Assembly: GCA_002310195.1 (NCBI GenBank)
Contig: DBYS01000012.1
Coordinates: 43,556-74,011, forward strand
Direction of reading: 5' to 3'
Source: Bacteroidales bacterium UBA1180
GTDB lineage: Bacteria; Bacteroidota; Bacteroidia; Bacteroidales; Paludibacteraceae
DNA: 30,456 nt
Shown: piece by piece, positions 24,840-30,456 of the stretch
Numbering within the stretch: position 1 is the stretch's first letter
How the letters are laid out: the number at the start of each line of letters is the position of its first letter
Translations under genes and position numbers: made by a program
The notes under the pieces: model-generated
What the model saw: only the letters and a program-made list of their open reading frames with translations
Database searches by the model: none
Told to the model about the DNA's origin: nothing

Positions 24840-26258
24840 ATGAAGAACCCGCTTTATCTTTCTATTCTGCTCATTGTTTTTGCTTTTGTGTCTTGCCATC
24901 AAGACCCACCTAAACCTCCCGTTCCGGCTGACGGAATGCGTCATGACTCGTTGACCGTAACGGACACCATATTTAACAATCCAGAACGTGGTTTCCATAG
25001 GGTATATGAGTGCCACAGTTCCCAACCTACGCCGATGGCGGTATCGTCTGTTACCGGAGCATACAATGCAGGCTATACGCTGGTGCATTTTGATTTTTAT
25101 ATGGAGGACTACCGTGACAAGCCCATTGACGAATCGTATCTTGAGGCTGTTCGCCAATGTATGCAGGCACTCCGTGAAGGAGGCTGCAAAGGTGTTATAC
25201 GTTTTGCATATACAGGTTCGGATGCCTATACCGACGAGGCGCACGCCACCAATTACGATGATCCGTGTGAGGCTCCGCTCGACATCATACTACAACATAT
25301 TGAACAAATCAAACCCATCCTACAGGAGTATGTCGATGTTATCTATACGATGGAGGCCGGTCTGATAGGTGTCTGGGGTGAATGGTATTATACTACCAAT
25401 TTTAAGCAAAATCCCTCTAAGGATGAGGACTATGCACCGCGTCGGCAAGTGTTGGATGCGCTATTGGAAGCGCTCCCGCAAGAGCGAATGGTATGCGTAC
25501 GCACACCACAGTTCAAGATGAAATGTTATGGTTGGACAATCGCGGATACCTTGACTCGCGCGGAGGCATATAGTGGAACAGCCAAGGCTCGTCTCGCTGC
25601 GCATGACGATGCTATTATGGCAGACAATAGCGACATGGGAACATTTACGGCATCCACACGTACCTATTGGGAAGCAGAAACCAAATATACTATCTATGGT
25701 GGCGAGTCTTGCCCGGGAAGAAATGGAACAACAGTAGCTTCTTGCGACAGAACTACCGAGCAGTTCCTCAATATGCATATCTCGTATATTAATCACAGTT
25801 ATTATCGTCCCACGATTAACAAGTGGCAGAAATATGGGTGTCTTGATTATTTCAAGCGTTGCATTGGCTACCGTTTCGAAGGGCGTGAGGTGGCTACTAC
25901 TTATGAGCCTAAGGCCGGTGAAGAACTGAAAGTCAAACTTTCGCTCGTCAATGTTGGTTTCTCTTCGCCGAAAAACCCACGTGACATTGAGTTCCTGCTT
26001 ATCAACACGGCAGATGCGAATGATGTTTATCGCGTAGTGCCGAATAGCGATCCGCGTTACTGGTTCACCGATGAGATGCAGACCATTGAGGCTTCGTTCA
26101 AACCACGGAATGCCGGTGAGTACAAGCTTTACCTCAATCTCCCTGACCCGAAGCCGAACTTGCACAACGATCCACGCTATAGCATCCGTCTCGCTAACGA
26201 GAACTGCTGGGACGAAACAACCGGCTACAACTACCTGACCACCGTTACGGTGGAATAA
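24840..26258 (+). CDS. DUF4874/DUF4832-domain lipoprotein
   Basis: The protein has 472 residues and a lipoprotein signal MKNPLYLSILLIVFAFVSC with Cys19. The first half (about 40-230) looks like the TIM-barrel-like DUF4874 domain: NNPERGFHR, the beta-strand VHFDFYMEDYRDKPID, GVIRFAYTG, and GLIGVWGEWYY, which carries a Glu at a barrel strand end. The second half (about 235-470) matches DUF4832, ending in a beta-sandwich-like region (GEELKVKLSLVNVGF). The pair is widespread in Bacteroidota sugar loci and resembles glycoside hydrolases, but a reaction is not established as far as I know. No promoter is apparent in the 55 bp after the preceding terminator. It abuts the GH31 gene. Confidence 0.75.
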   Translation: MKNPLYLSILLIVFAFVSCHQDPPKPPVPADGMRHDSLTVTDTIFNNPERGFHRVYECHSSQPTPMAVSSVTGAYNAGYTLVHFDFYMEDYRDKPIDESYLEAVRQCMQALREGGCKGVIRFAYTGSDAYTDEAHATNYDDPCEAPLDIILQHIEQIKPILQEYVDVIYTMEAGLIGVWGEWYYTTNFKQNPSKDEDYAPRRQVLDALLEALPQERMVCVRTPQFKMKCYGWTIADTLTRAEAYSGTAKARLAAHDDAIMADNSDMGTFTASTRTYWEAETKYTIYGGESCPGRNGTTVASCDRTTEQFLNMHISYINHSYYRPTINKWQKYGCLDYFKRCIGYRFEGREVATTYEPKAGEELKVKLSLVNVGFSSPKNPRDIEFLLINTADANDVYRVVPNSDPRYWFTDEMQTIEASFKPRNAGEYKLYLNLPDPKPNLHNDPRYSIRLANENCWDETTGYNYLTTVTVE

Positions 26259-26294
26259 ATGACCGCAGTCCACCGTGGTTGCTGCAACCCCTTA

Positions 26295-27836
26295 ATGAAA
26301 CGACGGCTGCTGTATATATTACTGATGTTCTCCGTCACCGGAATAGCACAAGATGCGTTCTGGTGGGGTGCGGCCGTAGGACTCGGCCATGAGCAGCCGT
26401 ACACCGATCAGCCTTTGTTTGATCTTAACAAACAGGACGCTAACAATCAGGTCGCGCCGCTCTTCTTGTCGTCCGATGGCGAATATATGTGGTCGGACAA
26501 ACCGTTCAACTTCACCGTTAAGAACGGCACAATCCGCACGTCTATTCCAGTTATCCCTGTCAAGGCAGGTAATACTTTGCGCGACGCCTATCTCGCAGCA
26601 CAGGCGCGGTACTTCCCCGCCAACGGACAACTGCCCGATACGCTGTTTTTTACCCGTCCGCAGTATAACACGTGGATCGAACTGATGTACAATCAGAACC
26701 AGGCGGATATACTCCGTTACGCTCACGCCATCATCGACAACGGTTTCCCTGCCGGCGTGCTGATGATCGACGACAACTGGCAGCGGTATTACGGCAACTT
26801 CCAGTTCAAGGCCGAACGATTCCCTGACCCCAAAGCAATGATCGACGAGCTTCATGCTCTCGGCTTTAAGGTTATGGTGTGGATATGCCCGTTCGTCAGT
26901 CCCGACTCGCCCGAGTACAGAGATCTGGAGGCCAGGGGATTCCTGCTTCGCTCTCCCGACGGCAACCCGGCCATTCTCAATTGGTGGAACGGCTACTCGG
27001 CATGTTATGATCTGACGAATCCTAAGGCTGCCGATCATTTCGTCAGCGTGTTGCGCCAGGCACAAGCCGAATATGGCATCGACGGTTTCAAGTTCGATGC
27101 CGGCGACAACAACTGCTATGCTTCCGCAACCATCCTTGCGCACGACCGCAAGGCTACGAACGTCGATCATACTATATCGTGGGCAAAGATTGGATTGCAG
27201 TTCCCTCTGAACGAGTACCGCGCCTGCTGGAAGATGGGCGGTCAGCCGCTCGTGCAGCGTCTGGGCGATAAGGATTACAGTTGGGCGGCTGTGCAGCAGC
27301 TCATCCCGCAGATGTGCGTGGCGGGTCTGCTCGGTTATGCGTACGCATGCCCGGATATGGTAGGCGGCGGACAGTTCGCTGCGTTCCTTGATATCCGTGA
27401 GGATGAGTTCGATCAGGCTCTCATCGTTCGCTCTGCGCAGGTGCATGCTTTGATGCCGATGATGCAGTTCTCTGTTGCGCCGTGGCGAATACTTAGTAAG
27501 GAGAACCTTGCTATAGTACAGCGCATGGCACACCTGCATGCCGAGTTCGGACCGTATATCATGGAGTATGCGCACAAGGCTGCCAAGACCGGCGAACCTA
27601 TTGTACGGCTGATGGAATACCAGTATCCGCATGAGGGCTTCGCCGAGGTCAAGGATCAGTTCATGCTTGGTGACCGTTACCTCGTTGCTCCGGTGGTTGA
27701 TGACCGCCTTGAGCGCGATGTCATCCTCCCTGCCGGCACATGGCGTGACGATCTCGGTAAGAAATACAAAGGCGGCAAGACCTATCATATCGAGGTGCCG
27801 CTGGATAGATTGCCGTACTTTGAATTAATCAAATAG
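26295..27836 (+). CDS. GH31-family alpha-glycosidase, exported
   Basis: The start is set at 26295 (MKRRLLYILLMFSVTGIAQ, a signal peptide without lipobox). An in-frame ATG at 26259 directly abuts the previous stop (TAAATG) but would add 12 residues that spoil the signal. The 513-residue protein shows the GH31 barrel: VLMIDDNWQ (155-163), KVMVWICPF (192-200), nucleophile motif GFKFDAGD (264-271; Asp268), acid/base Asp354 in CPDMVGGG, and the late YPHEGF block (444-449) with a C-terminal beta domain. It is shorter than classic GH31 enzymes because the N-terminal beta-sandwich is reduced. The family cleaves alpha-linked glucose, xylose, galactose or related sugars with retention; specificity is open. 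Likely periplasmic, working with the GH36 enzyme. Confidence 0.85.
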   Translation: MKRRLLYILLMFSVTGIAQDAFWWGAAVGLGHEQPYTDQPLFDLNKQDANNQVAPLFLSSDGEYMWSDKPFNFTVKNGTIRTSIPVIPVKAGNTLRDAYLAAQARYFPANGQLPDTLFFTRPQYNTWIELMYNQNQADILRYAHAIIDNGFPAGVLMIDDNWQRYYGNFQFKAERFPDPKAMIDELHALGFKVMVWICPFVSPDSPEYRDLEARGFLLRSPDGNPAILNWWNGYSACYDLTNPKAADHFVSVLRQAQAEYGIDGFKFDAGDNNCYASATILAHDRKATNVDHTISWAKIGLQFPLNEYRACWKMGGQPLVQRLGDKDYSWAAVQQLIPQMCVAGLLGYAYACPDMVGGGQFAAFLDIREDEFDQALIVRSAQVHALMPMMQFSVAPWRILSKENLAIVQRMAHLHAEFGPYIMEYAHKAAKTGEPIVRLMEYQYPHEGFAEVKDQFMLGDRYLVAPVVDDRLERDVILPAGTWRDDLGKKYKGGKTYHIEVPLDRLPYFELIK

Positions 27837-27849
27837 ACCGGCTGCGCCT

Positions 27850-27888
27850 GAAAGAAAAAAGACCGCTGACGCTCAAAGATAAAAGCCT
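27850..27888. repeat. Left arm of inverted repeat flanking the four-helix-bundle gene
   Basis: The outer block GAAAGAAAAAAGACCG (27850-27865) is a perfect reverse complement of 28342-28357. The inner block CTCAAAGATAAAAGCCT (27872-27888) matches the reverse complement of 28312-28328 at 16 of 17 positions. A short unpaired stretch separates the two. The arms could fold the whole gene transcript into one long-range stem. Confidence 0.8.
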
Positions 27889-27906
27889 ATAATGTATTAG
27901 CGCTGA

Positions 27907-27928
27907 AAGGTAATTAGGCTTTCGACTA
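27907..27928 (+). repeat. Direct-repeat copy AAGGTAATTAGGCTTT + TCGACTA
   Basis: AAGGTAATTAGGCTTT at 27907-27922 recurs exactly at 28303-28318. The following TTTCGACTA (27920-27928) recurs at 28354-28362, where the right inverted-repeat arm lies between the two parts. This copy is therefore the uninterrupted form of the sequence found beyond the gene. It ends 13 bp before the ATG. Confidence 0.75.
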
Positions 27929-27941
27929 TAATAATGCAAGC

Positions 27942-28313
27942 ATGAGAATACATAATTTCAGGGAACTTGTCGCATGGCAAAAGGCAATGCAGTTGACAAA
28001 AGAGGTCTATTTGTTAACAAACGCATTTCCTGCAAGTGAAAGATATGGATTAACATCTCAGATACAAAGAGCTGTGGTATCTATACCGTCAAACATTGCA
28101 GAAGGTGCAGGAAGACCAACAGAAAAGGAGTTAGTTCACTTTTTATCTTTTGCATTAGGTTCTGCTTATGAGTTGGAGACAGAATTACTACTTGCCGGAG
28201 AGTTTGGATATATAAATGCAGAACAATCTGAACAAATAAATACAGAAGTAGTAGAAGTGCAGAAATTGGTATATTCGTTAATGAGGAAGTTTAACTCATC
28301 GGAAGGTAATTAG
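27942..28313 (+). CDS. Four-helix-bundle protein (23S rRNA intervening-sequence/S23-like)
   Basis: The 123-residue protein is cytoplasmic and mostly helical. It has the family signature: HNFRELVAWQKAMQL (4-18), LTSQIQRAVVSIPSNIAEGA (37-56) and a long C-terminal helix. This family was first seen as ORFs inside intervening sequences of 23S rRNA genes and is related to the Avd accessory proteins of diversity-generating retroelements; its cellular role is poorly known. Here it lies outside rRNA, between GH31 and a transporter. It is visibly richer in A+T than its neighbours and is bracketed by inverted and direct repeats; its last codons GGT AAT TAG lie in a repeat. All this points to an inserted element. 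Confidence 0.88.
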   Translation: MRIHNFRELVAWQKAMQLTKEVYLLTNAFPASERYGLTSQIQRAVVSIPSNIAEGAGRPTEKELVHFLSFALGSAYELETELLLAGEFGYINAEQSEQINTEVVEVQKLVYSLMRKFNSSEGN

Positions 28314-28362
28314 GCTTTTTTCTTTGAGAGAGCGAAGTGAACGGTCTTTTTTCTTTCGACTA
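28303..28362. repeat. Right direct repeat interrupted by the right inverted-repeat arm
   Basis: AAGGTAATTAGGCTTT (28303-28318) copies 27907-27922. The inverted-repeat arm covers 28312-28357 with blocks AGGCTTTTTTCTTTGAG (28312-28328) and CGGTCTTTTTTCTTTC (28342-28357). TTTCGACTA (28354-28362) then completes the direct repeat. The arm ends 17 bp before the transporter ATG and creates an in-frame extension of that gene that is unlikely to be translated. Confidence 0.78.
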
Positions 28363-28374
28363 AAAAATAAAATT

Positions 28375-29247
28375 ATGAAAGACAAACTTTGGTTACTTTT
28401 TATTCTCATCACTGTTGTAACATGGGGTGTTTGGGGAGCATTCTCGGGGTATCAGATTCAGAATGGTATACCTGACACGGTTGTTTATATCCTTTGGGCA
28501 CTGTCGATGATTCCGTGCGCTATAGCGGCGCTGATCATCAACAAGGGCAAGTTCCTTTGCGACGGCAAATCGGCACTGTTGGGTTGTACGGTAGGTTTAC
28601 TTGGCGCGGGCGGACAACTGGTGCTGTTCAAGGCACTGACGCTTGGGCCGAGTTACATTATCTATCCGTTTATCTCGATGTCGCCGGTGATCGTTATTAC
28701 GCTGGCAGCGATCTTCCTTAAGGAGAAAGCTACGAAATGGCAGATTGCGGGTATTGTTGTAGCGTTGGTGGCAATATTACTCCTCTCGCTGGAGACAGGT
28801 CAGGAAGGCAGTCCTGTGAGCGGTTGGCTGTGGATCGTACTGGCTGTACTCGTACTCTTTGCTTGGGGTATCCAGGGCTTCTTCATGAAGTTTGCCAACA
28901 ACTCGATGGACGCTGAGTCGATCTTCGTTTGGATGGCTATCAGCGGTTTGGTTCTGATACCTGTAGCCTGGTTCATGAACGGCGATGCTGCTGCGTTCTT
29001 CGCGGCTCAGGAGTCGGCAAGCACGAGTCTGGGTTGCTTCGGGATTCAGATTCTGAACGCTGTCGGAGCATTGACGCTGGTTTATGCTTACCGTTACGGC
29101 AAGGCGGTTATTGTGTCGCCGATGGAAGGTTTGTCGCCGATGGTTACGGTGCTCCTGTCACTGATCATTCTAAGTGTTATACCAAACCCGCTGCAGATCG
29201 CAGGTATATGCTGCGCCGCATTTGCTATGTACGCATTGTCGAAATAA
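28375..29247 (+). CDS. DMT-superfamily (EamA-like) inner-membrane transporter
   Basis: The start is set at 28375 (MKDKLWLLFILITVVTWGVW). An upstream ATG at 28324 would add residues encoded wholly by the repeat arm. The 290-residue protein is strongly hydrophobic with about ten predicted membrane segments in two similar halves, as in EamA-type drug/metabolite transporters. First-half features are GLLGAGGQLVLFKAL and PFISMSPVIVITLAAIFLKE; the corresponding second-half block is VSPMEGLSPMVTVLLSLIIL. Substrates of such carriers range from sugars to amino acids and nucleotide sugars, so no substrate is assigned. Uptake of a product of the upstream glycosidases is possible by context. Confidence 0.85.
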   Translation: MKDKLWLLFILITVVTWGVWGAFSGYQIQNGIPDTVVYILWALSMIPCAIAALIINKGKFLCDGKSALLGCTVGLLGAGGQLVLFKALTLGPSYIIYPFISMSPVIVITLAAIFLKEKATKWQIAGIVVALVAILLLSLETGQEGSPVSGWLWIVLAVLVLFAWGIQGFFMKFANNSMDAESIFVWMAISGLVLIPVAWFMNGDAAAFFAAQESASTSLGCFGIQILNAVGALTLVYAYRYGKAVIVSPMEGLSPMVTVLLSLIILSVIPNPLQIAGICCAAFAMYALSK

Positions 29248-29259
29248 ATTTTCACTGTT

Positions 29260-30378
29260 ATGTCGAAACGTCATCTTATATTAGCTTGCTTGCTGATAGT
29301 CAGCATGGCGGCTTGCAACGCCGCATCATACAAACCAAAGCCGTTGGTATATTATGGTGATACGTTGGAATGGAATTGGGATTGGAAACGAACCCAATGC
29401 GGTACTCTTGATATTACAGCGAACATTATTGAAGTGTCAGGTATTGCGTGTTCGCGCGTAACCCCCGGATATATCTGGATGCAGAGCGATGAAGTGGAAA
29501 AGTATATTATTGCTACAGACGAAGTGGGTGAAAAGCGCGCCTGCAAACTGAAAATGTCTAAAACTATTGGCTGGGATTGGGAAGATATGTCCGGCGGAAT
29601 TTATGAAGGGAAAAATTACCTATTCATAGGTTCTTTCGGTGATAATGATGAGAAACGAAATGATTACCGGATAATCTGGTTTGAGGAGCCTGCTATCGAT
29701 CCTGTCAATGCCCCGGAACAGACGGTTACGCCCAATTATATCAAGTATGTATATCCGGACGGTAAGAGTCATAACAACGAGGCGCTGATGTATGATAATC
29801 GTGAACAGATTATTTACATCATTACCAAAGTCTATTATAATGTATGTCAGGTGTTCAGTATTCCGTTCCGAACCGATTACGGAGACGAGGTGCAGACACT
29901 CACCTACGTGTGCGATCTTGGTGTAAAGTCTGATCTTGGTTCCGGCAGTAGTCCATATAAAGGCTTCCATCTTGTGACTGGTGCGGATATTTCGCCCGAC
30001 GGCAAGTATATCCTTATCAAGAATCACAACAATATAGTAGCCGATTATACATGGCTTATGATGTGGACACGTGAGGAAGGTGAGAGCGTTGCTGAGGCAC
30101 TAACGCGCGAGAGACATCCGGCACTGCTAAGATGCTATAGTTATGAGTGGCAGGGCGAGGCGGTCTGCTGGCTCGACTCGACCACGTTCTACACCACCAG
30201 TGATGCTGATGATGGCAACCCGCCTATCTATAAGTACACAAAGAAAGAGAAAACTGTTGTGGAAAATATCAGCAGCGACAAGGCTGATACCAAGAGCCTC
30301 GTCATGATCAACAATGTCATGTATATCCGTGGCCGCGATGGGCTCTACACGCTCGATGGCCGCAAGATGGCAAAGTAA
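29260..30378 (+). CDS. Beta-propeller-like lipoprotein with C-terminal tail motif
   Basis: The 372-residue protein has a lipoprotein signal (MSKRHLILACLLIVSMAAC, Cys19). The rest looks like a beta-propeller of the kind with a DWED block: IGWDWEDMSGGIYEG near 105-120, then YLFIGSFGDNDEKRNDYRI, FEEP, and later NNEALMYD and IYIITK. Comparable repeats occur in secreted proteins resembling SdiA-regulated or phytase-like propellers; no catalytic residues were identified. The end MYIRGRDGLYTLDGRKMAK resembles the C-terminal tails of the proteins encoded at 6933 and 10622. It starts 12 bp after the transporter stop, so the two are likely co-transcribed. Function is unknown. Confidence 0.75.
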   Translation: MSKRHLILACLLIVSMAACNAASYKPKPLVYYGDTLEWNWDWKRTQCGTLDITANIIEVSGIACSRVTPGYIWMQSDEVEKYIIATDEVGEKRACKLKMSKTIGWDWEDMSGGIYEGKNYLFIGSFGDNDEKRNDYRIIWFEEPAIDPVNAPEQTVTPNYIKYVYPDGKSHNNEALMYDNREQIIYIITKVYYNVCQVFSIPFRTDYGDEVQTLTYVCDLGVKSDLGSGSSPYKGFHLVTGADISPDGKYILIKNHNNIVADYTWLMMWTREEGESVAEALTRERHPALLRCYSYEWQGEAVCWLDSTTFYTTSDADDGNPPIYKYTKKEKTVVENISSDKADTKSLVMINNVMYIRGRDGLYTLDGRKMAK

Positions 30379-30400
30379 ATTAAGACTCGCCTGCCACACG

Positions 30401-30436
30401 AAAAAAGGAAACCTCAAAATGGGGTTTCCTTTTTTT
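30401..30436 (+). terminator. Rho-independent terminator
   Basis: AAAAAAGGAAACC (30401-30413) pairs with GGTTTCCTTTTTT (30423-30435) around a 9-nt loop, with a run of seven T at 30430-30436. The A-run on the other side makes it usable from both strands. It lies 22 bp after the propeller lipoprotein stop and closes the transporter-lipoprotein unit. Confidence 0.88.
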
Positions 30437-30456
30437 GCGGTGCCGACGAGACTCGA

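Noticed and set aside
26259..26294. ATG abutting the previous stop as start of the GH31 gene
   Set aside because: It would place 12 non-hydrophobic residues before a good signal peptide; translational coupling to 26295 remains possible.
26319..27788. 489-residue open frame on the minus strand
   Set aside because: It is opposite the GH31 gene with intact catalytic motifs on the + strand; composition and lack of domains mark it as a shadow.
28324..28374. Upstream ATG extending the transporter by 17 residues
   Set aside because: The added residues are encoded by the inverted-repeat arm and are charged, unlike a normal transporter N-terminus; MKDKLW at 28375 fits better.
27837..28374. Conventional insertion sequence
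   Set aside because: Terminal inverted repeats are present, but the only gene encodes a four-helix-bundle protein with no transposase motif and no clean short target duplication was identified.

Overview
The window reads as Bacteroidota DNA, probably a gut-type Bacteroidales. The evidence is an adjacent SusC/SusD pair, many lipoproteins with short signal peptides, Bacteroidota promoters (TTTG, 20 bp, TAACTTTG), and A-rich sequence instead of Shine-Dalgarno motifs before start codons. No rRNA, tRNA, CRISPR array or transposase was seen. The genus cannot be named from sequence alone.

Region A (1-10163, + strand) is one closely spaced gene run that begins before the window. It holds the end of an unrecognised gene, a CE7-like acetyl esterase lipoprotein, a PfkB sugar kinase, and three tandem paralogous calcineurin-like phosphoesterases. 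The three share a purple-acid-phosphatase-like core but differ in architecture: beta-helix + phosphoesterase, lipoprotein + phosphoesterase, and beta-helix + BIG2 + phosphoesterase + C-terminal tail. Region B (10164-14834) has a 458-bp spacer with a very clear promoter, then a 1351-residue secreted modular protein (beta-helix, starch-binding-like module, two jelly-roll modules, Ig/FN3-like modules, beta-propeller, C-terminal tail), then a strong bidirectional terminator. Tandem 11-bp repeats of one family flank this gene in opposite orientations.

Region C (14835-24784) is a polysaccharide utilisation locus. A DeoR-family repressor on the minus strand diverges from a + strand operon of amidohydrolase lipoprotein, GH36-type alpha-galactosidase lipoprotein, SusC, SusD and a PKD/CBM9-like lipoprotein, ending in a terminator. 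Region D (24840-27836) encodes a DUF4874/DUF4832 lipoprotein and a GH31 glycosidase, likely part of the same system. Region E (27837-30456) has an A+T-rich four-helix-bundle (23S rRNA IVS-like) gene bracketed by long inverted and direct repeats, then a DMT-type transporter, a beta-propeller lipoprotein and a terminator.

Working model (inference): surface esterase, phosphatases and alpha-glycosidases strip a decorated, alpha-galactose-containing and possibly phosphorylated glycan; SusCD imports the fragments; the PfkB kinase phosphorylates a released sugar; and the DeoR protein senses a sugar phosphate. The most unusual items are the repeat-bracketed four-helix-bundle element, the families of short-period tandem repeats placed in intergenic spacers, and the domain-shuffled phosphoesterase trio.
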